A stretch of DNA of 54,635 nt, from contig JAACFB010000024.1 in assembly GCA_009937615.1 (NCBI GenBank), forward strand, positions 1-54,635, written 5' to 3'. Below the pieces are notes generated by a model that did not search any database, was not told the origin of the DNA, and saw nothing but the letters and a program-made list of their open reading frames with translations. Positions 24,720 through 35,406 of the stretch are shown piece by piece (position 1 is the first letter of the stretch; each line of letters begins with the position of its first letter). The stretch comes from Gammaproteobacteria bacterium (lineage in GTDB: Bacteria > Pseudomonadota > Gammaproteobacteria > Steroidobacterales > Woeseiaceae). Both the position numbers and the translations under genes were made by a program.

Positions 24720-27516
24720 CTTCGCTGCGTTCCCACTTCGCGTATCGAGCCGGCATCAGGCCGGCCAGCTTGTCAAAACTTTTTTGGACCCATTCGTCAT
24801 AGACGCCGGCCGGGGCGCGATCGGTATTAACCTGGTACAACTCGATTGCTTTTTCCTCGAACGGATAGACTTGCTCCTCGAGCAACAGCTCATACTGCTC
24901 GAGCGCTTCGGCATCGAGGTCCATCGGCCGCTCCGACGCCATGAGGTCAGCGCTGAACAGTTCGTAGACCTCGCCAAGCCGGTACGTCGCCGCCGTGGTG
25001 ACCTCGGCAACCCCGTAATCGGCCGCATGGGTGTACACCTCGATCACTTCTTCCATGAGCGCTCGTTTCAGTTTCATCGTCTCCACCAATGGCTGATTCA
25101 GCTTGACCACGGTGAAGCGCCGCCGCACGGGTTCGGCCAGCTCAAGTGATGCTTTCGCCGCAAGATAGCGGCTTCGATCCGATCGCTGCGTGCCGGCGGC
25201 GGCGTCCACATCGACCAGATCCCGCAGTCGCGCCGTGATGGCGGAGACCTCACCTTCAGCCCTGGCTATCTCCAGCAACCGGAAACGCGCCTCTATCGAC
25301 TCGGACAACGGGTCCGGATAGCGCGCGATGATGTCCTCGAGAACGCGCTGCTCGCTGCCCGCCGATCCGCTTTGTTCATAGAGTTCCGCCGCTTTCCATA
25401 GCGCCTCGCGACGCACGTCGTCGTCGCTGCTGGCCGCGACCGCGATCTTTTCAAATTCGGCGGCGGCCTGGACGTATCGTCCGGAGCCGAGGTACGTGAC
25501 CGCTAACTTGCGGGTAATCTCATCGGCGAATTCACTGTCCGGATAACTGCGGCGGAACCCCTCGAGGACGCCGGATGCCCTATCCCAGGCCTGCAGGTTG
25601 ATCAGCGCCGCGGCGGCGTCGTATTCCGCTGTCGCCCGGATGTCGGAATCAGGCACGGCCTGGCCGAGACGCGTGAAATGCGTGACGGCGGTTTCGAGAT
25701 CGCCCGCATCGCGCGCAGCCTCGCCCTGCTTGTATATCGACGAAGCAATGCGATCCTTGATTGCCTGGACCGCGTCTTCGTCTTCCACCGGAGTATGACG
25801 GCGCAAATTGTAATACGCCTGTTCCGATTCGGCGTAGTTGCCGAGGTCGAACTGCGAGTGCGCGATGACGGTCCACGCCGTCCGCCGAAGGGGCCCCTCT
25901 ACCGGCGGCTGCCTGCCGACCACAGACTGACCCACCGCGATTGCCAGGTCGAACTGATTCTGTGCGAACAGGTCTTCGGCTACCGTCGTCAGTACGGCAC
26001 CTGACTCGGGATGCTCCGGATAGACATCGGCAAATTTGAGCCCGCTGTCCAGGTAGCGGCTGTGCCATTCGGCCCGGGCGCTGCCTTCGAGCGACTGCTC
26101 GTGCTCGCGGTAAGCCAGGATCGCGGCGTAGGCCGCTTCCGCCGACCGCTCGTGAATCGGGTAGTCGTATGCCGTACGCTCGTATTCAACCGTCGCCTGT
26201 TCGAATTCCTGGCTCTCGAACAGTATTTCCGCAAGCAGGAAATTGGTGCTGGCCGTGTCGGATTCCTCCGGAAAATAGGCAAGGTATTTGCGATACCAGC
26301 CCGCAGCCTGCTGATAATCGCTGATCTGGCCGTCCCTCTGCGCCTCGGCGTGGTAGTACTGCGCCAGATCGTTGAGATTCGCCTTGAGGTGCGCGACTAC
26401 CTGGCTGTTGTCTTCGGTCGCGTTGCGCAGCCAGTACTCGCCGTCGAGACCGTATAGTTCGACGAAATCTCGCTTGCCCTCGAGTACCAGGCTTGGAAAA
26501 CCACCACTTTTATAGGCTTCGATCACCTCGACCTGCAGCAACGGCGCTTTGGGATGATTCGCATCCTGGTTCACGAAAGCCGCATAGGCTTCGGCCGCAT
26601 CGACGAATCGTTCCTTCTCGAGGTACAGATCGCCGAGATTGCGGTAAATCACGTAGCCGTAGGCGGGTTGCCCGCGAACCTCGAAATAATCGTCGATGCT
26701 CTCTGCACCTTGCATGTACGAAAAACTGATGCTCAGCACGCGGAAGGTGTCCTCGACGAGCTCCTGGTTGGCCCGGCTTAACTGTTCCAGCTGATTTTCC
26801 CCGTCCTGCAGCTCGATAGAACCGATCTTGCGATCGAGCAAGTTGAAAAATGGGTCGAGGCTGTCTTCGTGCCAGGCGAGCTTGAACTGCGACCAGCCGA
26901 GTTTGTAAAGCGACTGCTCATAGAAACGCGACCGCTCTCCGATGTCTACGACCGCCCGGTATGCTGCCTCGGCTTCGTTGTATTGCTTGCGGAGGAACAG
27001 CATTTCACCACGACGAAACTGCGCCTCGCCGATCAGCGGAGTATCCGGAAACTTCTCGACCAGTTCATTCAATACGGCGAGCGCCTCGTCGTTACGGCCG
27101 CCGGTTTCATATGCGCGCCCCAACTGGTAAAGCACCGTGTCGTTGCGGCGATAGTCGGGGTAGGACTCCAACAGCTGCTGATAAAGGCTGATAGCGCTGC
27201 TGTAACTGGCGTGATCCAGCGTATCGATGTTCCCGGCCAGCTGCTCGGCTTCCGTCGCATCCAGTTCGAGATCGCCGAGGCGGCGCATGGCCTCCGCACG
27301 CAACTCCGGATCGTCTGATACGAGATCGAGGAACGCACGATAACTGTCGCGAGCAAGTTCGGTGCCGTTAACGATAACGTTGCCCGTGCGAATCTCGACT
27401 TCCTTCGCCTCGAGGCTCTTGATCGTGCGGTCACGCGCAACGTCAGCGTCAACGGCCGGTGCTTGCAGCAACGCAGGCAGCAGCAAAGCATAAACGACGA
27501 TGGCGCGACCGTTCAT
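24697..27516 (-). CDS. Large periplasmic TPR protein (939 aa)
   Basis: A 939-residue exported protein: signal peptide MNGRAIVVYALLLPALLQAP with cleavage near VDA. Nearly the whole chain is helical repeats of TPR/YfiO type, for example SSAISLYQQLLESYPDYRRN, ALAVLNELVEKFPDTPLIGE and ATVEYERTAYDYPIHERSAE. There is no catalytic motif. It probably forms a long superhelical scaffold. Its start overlaps the preceding TPR gene stop by 4 bp (ATGA), implying tight co-translation. The C-terminal 150 residues lack clear repeats and end ARYAKWERSEDVVTTLY. Confidence 0.88.
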   Translation of the reverse strand: MNGRAIVVYALLLPALLQAPAVDADVARDRTIKSLEAKEVEIRTGNVIVNGTELARDSYRAFLDLVSDDPELRAEAMRRLGDLELDATEAEQLAGNIDTLDHASYSSAISLYQQLLESYPDYRRNDTVLYQLGRAYETGGRNDEALAVLNELVEKFPDTPLIGEAQFRRGEMLFLRKQYNEAEAAYRAVVDIGERSRFYEQSLYKLGWSQFKLAWHEDSLDPFFNLLDRKIGSIELQDGENQLEQLSRANQELVEDTFRVLSISFSYMQGAESIDDYFEVRGQPAYGYVIYRNLGDLYLEKERFVDAAEAYAAFVNQDANHPKAPLLQVEVIEAYKSGGFPSLVLEGKRDFVELYGLDGEYWLRNATEDNSQVVAHLKANLNDLAQYYHAEAQRDGQISDYQQAAGWYRKYLAYFPEESDTASTNFLLAEILFESQEFEQATVEYERTAYDYPIHERSAEAAYAAILAYREHEQSLEGSARAEWHSRYLDSGLKFADVYPEHPESGAVLTTVAEDLFAQNQFDLAIAVGQSVVGRQPPVEGPLRRTAWTVIAHSQFDLGNYAESEQAYYNLRRHTPVEDEDAVQAIKDRIASSIYKQGEAARDAGDLETAVTHFTRLGQAVPDSDIRATAEYDAAAALINLQAWDRASGVLEGFRRSYPDSEFADEITRKLAVTYLGSGRYVQAAAEFEKIAVAASSDDDVRREALWKAAELYEQSGSAGSEQRVLEDIIARYPDPLSESIEARFRLLEIARAEGEVSAITARLRDLVDVDAAAGTQRSDRSRYLAAKASLELAEPVRRRFTVVKLNQPLVETMKLKRALMEEVIEVYTHAADYGVAEVTTAATYRLGEVYELFSADLMASERPMDLDAEALEQYELLLEEQVYPFEEKAIELYQVNTDRAPAGVYDEWVQKSFDKLAGLMPARYAKWERSEDVVTTLY

Positions 27517-29378
27517 CGCGATGCCTCTCCGACCGTCGCCGCTGCATCGTAAATCGCCGCCAGCGCGAAGCGTGCCTGCACAGCGTACGAATCGAGGCGC
27601 TGCTTTTGAGCCTGCAGTTCACCGACTGCGATCGACTGCAGAAACGCGAGCTGCTCGGCCTTCACGCCCGCCAGTCGCGCCTGTAAGTCTTCGATACGCG
27701 GCTCCAGGCTGTCAACGCGCTGCCTGAATGCCTCAAACCGGAGCGGCTCGTTACGCATCGTCTCGTCTATCTTGCGGCGGGAGCGCTGAGTTTCGACCAG
27801 CGCTTCTCCACTTTCACGCAGATCACGGCGTACTCGCCATAGCCGATCCTTGAATTCGCGCTCCAGCTGCCACTGCAAAACGCCCTTGAGCAGCCGAATT
27901 TTATTGCGAACTTCGTCCGCTTCGGGAATATCCGCAGCCAGCGCGGGCGCCCGTTCCAGCCCGGTGATAGCGCCCCACATCTCGAACTCCTGCTCGTTCG
28001 CCAGCGCCAGGTAGTCGTTGCTTTGCTCGATGCTGTTGAGCACTGCATCGAACTCGAGCTTGCGTTCCACCATGCCGTCCAGGTCAGCCCGGCCCAGCGC
28101 ATCCTCGACCCGCGGGAGTCGCTCATCGTAAGCCTGGCGGCGCGTCTCGAGCATGCCGGCGTACACATCGATGCTCCGCTCCCAGTCATCGAGATTACGC
28201 TGCAGGTAACTCAGGTCACGGTAATTCTTGAGGCCCTCCTGAAACTCATGGGTTGCCAGCAAATGATAGAGGTAACGGGATTCCGGGCCCTCGGGTAACG
28301 CTTCGAGCCGCCAAAACCAGCCCGCGCCGTCCAGCGGATTCTCGGTCAGGAACGCATCGAATATGTCGCCAGACTCGATGAAACCGATCGTTCGATCGAT
28401 TCGGCTTGCCTCTTCGTAGAATGCCTCGATCGCATTCAGGTAATGATCAGCAGCCTGGCTGACCGAATCCAGCTTTGCGAGCGCATAAGGAATCGCCAAC
28501 ATCGACTCCTGCACGGCCGAGTCCAGGAGGTCCCGGCCGCGTAACTCCATCCATGGCACGAGCGCCCGCCGGTAATTGTTCAGCTCAATGTCTGCCCAGC
28601 CCACGCCGAGCAAGGCCTTGTTGGAGAACGGGCCTTCAAGCCTGACGCGCTGCAGCGGCTGCTTTGCCGCATGCGGCTGATCGTCCTTCAGCAGCGAATA
28701 GCCAAGCGCCAGGTTTGCCTTATCGCGAAGCGCAGCCAGCTCCTCGTTGTACGGATTCAAGTTACCGATCTCATCAAGAATCGATACGGCCGCAGCAACG
28801 TCTCCATTGCGAACGAGTGCGACGCCGAGATTGAAGCGCGCATAGCTCGCCCACTCCGTATTCCCGCTCCAGCTCTGCAGCAAGGCGATCGCCTCCCCGT
28901 AGCGGCCGCCGTCGATCAGGATTTGCCCCTGCAGCATCTGTGCCTCCCGGCGCAGATTGTCCGGCAGCCGATCGCCGAGATTATCGAGCGCCGCCTGTGC
29001 GTCGTCCAGGTAACCGCGCTGGTGCCGAATTTTGGCCAGGAAGAACCAGGTTCTGTCACGGATTTCCGGCGCGACACTGCCGGCAAGGAGTCTCTCGAAA
29101 ATTCCTGCCGCATCACGGTGCTGCCCGTAAGACAGGTAAAGGCCACCGAGCAAGAGCTCCGCCTGCTCGGCGTGCTCGTCAAGCTGCGCCTGCTGTTGCG
29201 CGGACAACAATCGAACGATCGCGGGAAAGTAGTCTTCCTGGTAAAAGTGAAACAGGACCTCCCCGTAGTGCGGATCCTTGACGACGATCGGGTCAGGCCC
29301 GCCTTCGGCAACCGCCGGTTGCGGCCGCAGCGCGATGGTCAGACACAGTGCAAGAACAATGAATCGGCAGTGAGGCAA
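27513..29378 (-). CDS. Periplasmic TPR protein (621 aa)
   Basis: A 621-residue exported protein. The signal peptide is MPHCRFIVLALCLTIALRP with AVAEGG at the cleavage region. Degenerate TPRs fill residues 30-330 (VLFHFYQEDYFPAIVRLLSA; ELLLGGLYLSYGQHRDAAGI; YLDDAQAALDNLGDRLPDN). The C-terminal third, about 460-600, is predicted coiled coil rich in Glu, Arg and Leu. It belongs to the same operon, 3 bp after the coiled-coil gene and overlapping the next gene by 4 bp. Likely a structural partner of the 939-residue protein. Confidence 0.86.
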   Translation of the reverse strand: MPHCRFIVLALCLTIALRPQPAVAEGGPDPIVVKDPHYGEVLFHFYQEDYFPAIVRLLSAQQQAQLDEHAEQAELLLGGLYLSYGQHRDAAGIFERLLAGSVAPEIRDRTWFFLAKIRHQRGYLDDAQAALDNLGDRLPDNLRREAQMLQGQILIDGGRYGEAIALLQSWSGNTEWASYARFNLGVALVRNGDVAAAVSILDEIGNLNPYNEELAALRDKANLALGYSLLKDDQPHAAKQPLQRVRLEGPFSNKALLGVGWADIELNNYRRALVPWMELRGRDLLDSAVQESMLAIPYALAKLDSVSQAADHYLNAIEAFYEEASRIDRTIGFIESGDIFDAFLTENPLDGAGWFWRLEALPEGPESRYLYHLLATHEFQEGLKNYRDLSYLQRNLDDWERSIDVYAGMLETRRQAYDERLPRVEDALGRADLDGMVERKLEFDAVLNSIEQSNDYLALANEQEFEMWGAITGLERAPALAADIPEADEVRNKIRLLKGVLQWQLEREFKDRLWRVRRDLRESGEALVETQRSRRKIDETMRNEPLRFEAFRQRVDSLEPRIEDLQARLAGVKAEQLAFLQSIAVGELQAQKQRLDSYAVQARFALAAIYDAAATVGEASR

Positions 29379-29381
29379 GTA

Positions 29382-30005
29382 TCACTCCCATTCCTTGATA
29401 ACGAATTCCGGCTGCTGCTTCGTTACACGGTCGGTGATCTCGAGCTCCAGGTACTTGGAGCCGATGCCCTTCGTAAACGTCATCGTCGCGCCGCGTCGAT
29501 AATCCCGGGTGTTCGGCCCCTTGCCAGTAAAGATCGCGATGAGTTCATGATCTCCGGTCTTCAGATTGGCCATGTGCAGGCGGTGCACCCCGCCCCGCAC
29601 GAGCGCGCCCACCTCGCGCTCCGTGTACAGATAGTTGGCGACCTCCTTGCCATCGATCTGCAGATTTACGGCATCGAGTTCGAAATACTCGCCGACGTCG
29701 AGCGAAATAAAGAACGCCACCTGCGAATTGGCAGGAAAAAGCAGTTCTTCCTCGAGCAGAAACAGGTCCCGATTGAGATCCAGCACCTCTTTCTTCAATT
29801 CCTGGACTTCCTTGTCCATGCCGCGAAAACGACCCCTTGATTCGGCATCGGCGGCCTCATTCGAAGCCGCCGCCACGAACGCGCTATCAGTGTTCGCGGG
29901 GTCCACTTCCTGGGCCACTGTCGTTGCGCTGACGGCGAACGCGAGGCCGATACTGAAACCGATCAGTACTCGTCTTACCACTTGAATTCTCCTGCTCTGC
30001 ATCAT
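29382..30005 (-). CDS. Exported coiled-coil protein of unknown function
   Basis: 207 residues from the ATG at 30005 (a second ATG follows at once). A longer reading frame upstream lacks a signal peptide and overlaps tlpA, so I rejected it. Residues 1-33 are a signal peptide (RRVLIGFSIGLAFAVSATTV, AQE). A coiled coil follows (MDKEVQELKKEVLDLNRDLF; LLEEELLFP), then an all-beta domain about 130 residues long (FFISLDVGEYFELDAVNLQI; RLHMANLKTGDHELIAIFTG). I do not know this domain by name. It is 7 bp after tlpA and 3 bp before the first TPR gene. Confidence 0.78.
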   Translation of the reverse strand: MMQSRRIQVVRRVLIGFSIGLAFAVSATTVAQEVDPANTDSAFVAAASNEAADAESRGRFRGMDKEVQELKKEVLDLNRDLFLLEEELLFPANSQVAFFISLDVGEYFELDAVNLQIDGKEVANYLYTEREVGALVRGGVHRLHMANLKTGDHELIAIFTGKGPNTRDYRRGATMTFTKGIGSKYLELEITDRVTKQQPEFVIKEWE

Positions 30006-30012
30006 ACCGCCC

Positions 30013-30510
30013 CTACTCCCGCAGCAGCGAGCGGATTTCATCGAGGTACTTCTGCTCGTAGCCGGGCTTGTAGCCATGGTAGACACTCCGCACGTTACCC
30101 TCGCGGTCGACCAGTACCGTCGCCGGCATCGCTTCGACGGCATACAGCCTGCTTACATCCTTGCCGGCGTCGAAAAGAACCGGGAAACTGACCCCGAGTT
30201 CGGAGGCCATATCGATCGCCCTGCGCGAGTCATCATCGATATTGATGCCAAGCAGGCTGAACCCGACACGCTGGTAACGCGAATAGAGCTCGTCGAGCAG
30301 GGGCATTTCCTGGCGGCAGGGACCGCACCAGGTAGCCCAGAAATTAATCATGACCACATCGCCACGGTACTCGGAGAGCCTGAGGTTTTCGCCAGTGGAA
30401 CTCTTCAATGCAAAATCGGGCGCAGGTTGGCCCGTGAGCCCTGACGAGGCGAGGCTGCTCGCAGCAATCAAGGCGAGCAGGAGACCCGGTGACCAGTACT
30501 TGAGCTTCAT
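30013..30510 (-). CDS. TlpA-family periplasmic thioredoxin-like protein
   Basis: A 165-residue exported thioredoxin-fold protein. Signal peptide residues 1-23 (SPGLLLALIAASSLASSG). The active site is Trp61-Cys-Gly-Pro-Cys65 in FWATWCGPCRQEMP and the cis-Pro loop is AMPATVLVDREG. Such proteins reduce or isomerise periplasmic disulfides, often for cytochrome or envelope protein assembly. It starts the ten-gene operon, 7 bp before the coiled-coil gene. Its natural substrate may be a partner encoded downstream, though few of these contain cysteine. The upstream region carries an inverted repeat with a CRP-like core. Confidence 0.9.
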   Translation of the reverse strand: MKLKYWSPGLLLALIAASSLASSGLTGQPAPDFALKSSTGENLRLSEYRGDVVMINFWATWCGPCRQEMPLLDELYSRYQRVGFSLLGINIDDDSRRAIDMASELGVSFPVLFDAGKDVSRLYAVEAMPATVLVDREGNVRSVYHGYKPGYEQKYLDEIRSLLRE

Positions 30511-30615
30511 GTCCTCATTCCTTTTGACGTCGGCCTGACTTTATTCGGCAAGCGACGGCGCGCGCCGAGGCGCCGCTTCCGCAACGCCGGTCATGGATTA
30601 CGAATGGTGACAGGG

Positions 30616-30665
30616 CAGGTCCGGTCCGGGCCGTGATGATCGTCACAGTTGCCCGGTCCGGCCTG
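30616..30665. promoter_or_regulatory. Imperfect inverted repeat with CRP/FNR-like core upstream of tlpA
   Basis: The core CGTGATGATCGTCACA (30632-30647) matches the CRP consensus TGTGA-N6-TCACA at nine of ten positions. It is flanked by arms CAGGTCCGGTCCGGGC (30616-30631) and GCCCGGTCCGGCCTG (30651-30665), which are nearly reverse complements. It lies about 120-150 bases before tlpA, in the 291-bp gap between tlpA and apbE, the longest gap in the window. I see no gene in the rest of the gap. It could equally be a structured RNA end for an unseen transcript or a repetitive extragenic element. Confidence 0.4.
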
Positions 30666-30801
30666 AACATAATCGCGATAAAGCGGTGGCATGAAAGACG
30701 GCAAATTCCGGCATTAGCGGCGCCTGCGCCGAGAAGCTCAGGTCGCGCGAAGACGGCAGATTATGTAAAAAGGCCGGGTCCAGCTTTCGACCAAATCGCT
30801 G

Positions 30802-31767
30802 CTATTCGGGCCGCTGCAGCCCGTCCGAATAGTAGATTTGGCCGTCATCGTCGATCACGATGCTCTCGTAGTCAGGGAGAGTCGCGATCAGGCGCAATCC
30901 CTGATCGACGCCCATGACGAATACCGATGTCGACAGCGCGTCGGTTATGACGGCATCCGGCCCGAATACGGTCGCACTGCGCACGCCGCTGGCCGGTTCC
31001 CCGGTGCTGGGGCTCAGAATGTGGTGGTAACGAACGCCCTCGTCCTCGAAATAGCGTTCGTAGTCGCCGGACGTCGAAATCGCCTCATTCTCGAGCGGGA
31101 CCGATATTGCAACCTGGTCCTCATTGCGCGGATCACGAATACCGACCATCCACGGCTGCCCGCGCCGGTCGCCGAGCAGGCGCGAATCGCCGCCCGCCGT
31201 CACTATCGCGTTTGCAACGCCGGCTGCCCGCAATAATTCGACGCCGCGCTCGACAACATAACCCTTGGCAATCCCGCCGAGGTTGATGCGGACACCCGGC
31301 CGGTCAAAACGTATGGTGCCCGCCGCCTGGTCGAGGAGGACGCGCCGATAATCGATCAACTGCCGTGCTTCAGCGACGGTCGTCGCGTCAGGACGGAGAC
31401 GGTTACGAAAATCGTAGTGCTGCCCAACGCTGTCGTACGTAATGTCGAACGCCCCCAACGTCAGAACGGAAATATCCAGCGAGCGGCGAATAAGCTGAAA
31501 CAACTCATCGCGGACCGCGACGGGTTCGTCTGCGGCGTATCGGTTAATCATCGAGATCTGACTATCTTCGATATAGGTACTCATCAGCTGGTTGATGCGT
31601 TCGACCTCGGCATACACCTGCTCGACGAGCAAGGCGCCCTGCGCCGGATCGTCGTGCCAGAGCCGGACGCTGACCTCGGTACCCATGAGCGGCCGCGCAT
31701 CTCCGTACCACTCCGCCCTGGCCGGCAGCGAAACTGCGAGGATCGATAGCAAAACTGGCAGCAGCAT
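30802..31767 (-). CDS. apbE: FAD:protein FMN transferase (ApbE)
   Basis: 321 residues from the ATG at 31767, giving a clean signal peptide (MLLPVLLSILAVSLPARA). An ATG at 31827 has a better ribosome site (GAGGA) but a long N-region that overlaps the divergent lemA start, so the start is uncertain. ApbE motifs: PLMGTEVSVRLW, GAFDITYDSVG, INLGGIAKGYVVERG, TAGGDSRLLG, the HHILSPSTGEPASG segment, and DALSTSVFVMG with the metal-binding Asp and Thr. It attaches FMN to Thr or Ser of periplasmic flavoproteins (Nqr, Rnf or FMN-binding-domain proteins). No obvious flavinylation target is nearby. Confidence 0.92.
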   Translation of the reverse strand: MLLPVLLSILAVSLPARAEWYGDARPLMGTEVSVRLWHDDPAQGALLVEQVYAEVERINQLMSTYIEDSQISMINRYAADEPVAVRDELFQLIRRSLDISVLTLGAFDITYDSVGQHYDFRNRLRPDATTVAEARQLIDYRRVLLDQAAGTIRFDRPGVRINLGGIAKGYVVERGVELLRAAGVANAIVTAGGDSRLLGDRRGQPWMVGIRDPRNEDQVAISVPLENEAISTSGDYERYFEDEGVRYHHILSPSTGEPASGVRSATVFGPDAVITDALSTSVFVMGVDQGLRLIATLPDYESIVIDDDGQIYYSDGLQRPE

Positions 31768-31817
31768 TGCGCCAGCGTTATGCTGCGATCCTAGATTCAG
31801 CGACAAGGAGCGGTACC

Positions 31818-32411
31818 GTGCTTTCATTCCTGATATTCCTCGCGGTCATAGCTGCGGCAGTCTTCTGGGCAATCGGCATTTACAACGGCTTGATCAACGG
31901 CCGGAATCGCGTAAAGAATGCCTTTGCGCAGATCGATGTCCAGCTGACCCGGCGCCATGACCTGATACCCAATCTTGTCGAAGCGGTCAAAGGTTACATG
32001 AAACACGAGCGCGAAACGCTCGATGCCGTTATCAGTGCGCGCAACGCCGCGTCGTCGAGCCTCGATGCCGCCAAGGCAGATCCCTCGAACGCCCAGGCGA
32101 TCAAAGAGCTCGGCGCCTCCGAAGGTGCACTGACAAGCGCCCTCGGCCGTCTGTTTGCCCTCTCCGAAGCTTATCCTGATCTCAAGGCAAATCAAAACAT
32201 GATGCAGTTCCAGGAGGAGCTCGCAAGCACCGAGAACAAAGTCGCGTTTTCGCGCCAGGCGTTCAATGATTCCGTGCTCGCTTACAACAACTCCGCCCAG
32301 AATTTCCCGAACAACATCATTGCCGGCATGTTCAGCTTCGAACTGGCGAGTTTTCTGGAAATCGACTCCGAGGACAAGCGCGAGGTGCCCGAGGTTTCGT
32401 TCACGGGCTGA
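31818..32411 (+). CDS. lemA: LemA family protein
   Basis: A 197-residue protein starting at the GTG at 31818, with AAGGAG 7 bases before it. One N-terminal membrane helix (FLIFLAVIAAAVFWAIGIYN) is followed by the helical bundle with NAFAQIDVQLTRRHDLIPNL and AYPDLKANQNMMQFQEEL, the LemA signature. LemA proteins occur next to M48 proteases in many bacteria and seem to act with them at the membrane. It is 30 bp upstream of such a protease here and diverges from apbE across 50 bp. Confidence 0.93.
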   Translation: MLSFLIFLAVIAAAVFWAIGIYNGLINGRNRVKNAFAQIDVQLTRRHDLIPNLVEAVKGYMKHERETLDAVISARNAASSSLDAAKADPSNAQAIKELGASEGALTSALGRLFALSEAYPDLKANQNMMQFQEELASTENKVAFSRQAFNDSVLAYNNSAQNFPNNIIAGMFSFELASFLEIDSEDKREVPEVSFTG

Positions 32412-32441
32412 GCCTGACGTGGTCGGTATAGCGGAGCCACT

Positions 32442-34388
<1,947 letters not shown>

Positions 34389-34518
34389 GGAACGGTGAGG
34401 TACGGTTGGATTTAACGTATCATGGAACCCTGGCGTTGAATTCGGCTCTCTAATCAGAGGTAGGGCAAGCCGACGTCGATGGCAATCATGAGCTTTGTCA
34501 GAATACTGGAATAAAACC

Positions 34519-35334
34519 ATGTCCAATTTACGACTCAAAGTCTGGATTTTTTCAATCGGGCTGGTGCTGGCAATGCCGGTATCGGCCGCGACACGAGAAG
34601 AGAAGCGCGTTGCGGATGCAGCGGACGTGCTCGATCAACTGCTTCGCATTCCCGAAAAAACAATTCCGCCAACGTTGCTTGCGCGCGCCTACGCGGTTGC
34701 CGTCGTCCCGAACGTTGTCAAGGTCGGCTTCGGCCTGGGTGCGCGGCGCGGCAAAGGCATCCTCGTCGTTCGTCAGGACGACAATTCCTGGAGCAATCCG
34801 GCGTTCATCACGTTGACCGGTGGCAGCTTCGGCTGGCAGGCCGGCGTGCAGTCGACTGACGTTATCCTGGTCTTCAAGACGCGAAAAGGGGTTACCAATA
34901 TCGCCAACGGCAACTTTACGCTTGGCGCTGACGCGTCTATCGCTGCCGGTCCCGTGGGCCGGCAAACGGGGGTCGCAACGGATATCCAGTTCGAGGCGGA
35001 GGTTGTTTCCTACTCAAGAAACAGGGGTCTGTTCGCCGGGGTGGCGCTCGAAGGCGCCGGCGTAACCATGGATCGCAAGGCAAATGCCGCGTTTTACAGT
35101 TCGACGAGCATGACGCCGGAGCAGATTTTTGTCAGCTCGCCAAACATCGCACCCGACGTCGCCAACACGTTTGTACAAATTTTGACAGGGCAGACGAGCC
35201 GGCTGCCGACTCAGCCAGGCATGCAGACGGGAACCGCGTCCGAGCCGGAGGCCGTCTCCGAAGAGCCGTCCGAGGTGCGTACCTTTGGCATCCCCAGCGC
35301 CGAGGGTGAAGACGAATACGACCCGAATTACTGA
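34519..35334 (+). CDS. Exported SYLF-domain lipid-binding protein
   Basis: 271 residues from the ATG at 34519; the 34495 TTG adds eight residues ahead of the signal peptide and has no better ribosome site. Signal peptide: VWIFSIGLVLAMPVSA. Residues 30-215 are a SYLF (Ysc84-type) domain: AYAVAVVPNVVKVGFGLGAR, GKGILVVR, FITLTGGSFGWQAGVQSTDV and MTPEQIF-type end. The tail is acidic and Pro/Glu-rich. SYLF proteins bind phosphoinositides in eukaryotes; in bacteria the role is unknown, probably envelope lipid binding. A 130-bp gap separates it from the protease gene, with no clear promoter. Confidence 0.87.
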   Translation: MSNLRLKVWIFSIGLVLAMPVSAATREEKRVADAADVLDQLLRIPEKTIPPTLLARAYAVAVVPNVVKVGFGLGARRGKGILVVRQDDNSWSNPAFITLTGGSFGWQAGVQSTDVILVFKTRKGVTNIANGNFTLGADASIAAGPVGRQTGVATDIQFEAEVVSYSRNRGLFAGVALEGAGVTMDRKANAAFYSSTSMTPEQIFVSSPNIAPDVANTFVQILTGQTSRLPTQPGMQTGTASEPEAVSEEPSEVRTFGIPSAEGEDEYDPNY

Positions 35335-35406
35335 ACGGCGTCAGCCCGTAAGCAAGGCGTCCAGGGGATAATCAGCGCCGGCCCGTCTCAAAAGAGGCGC
35401 CGCGAA

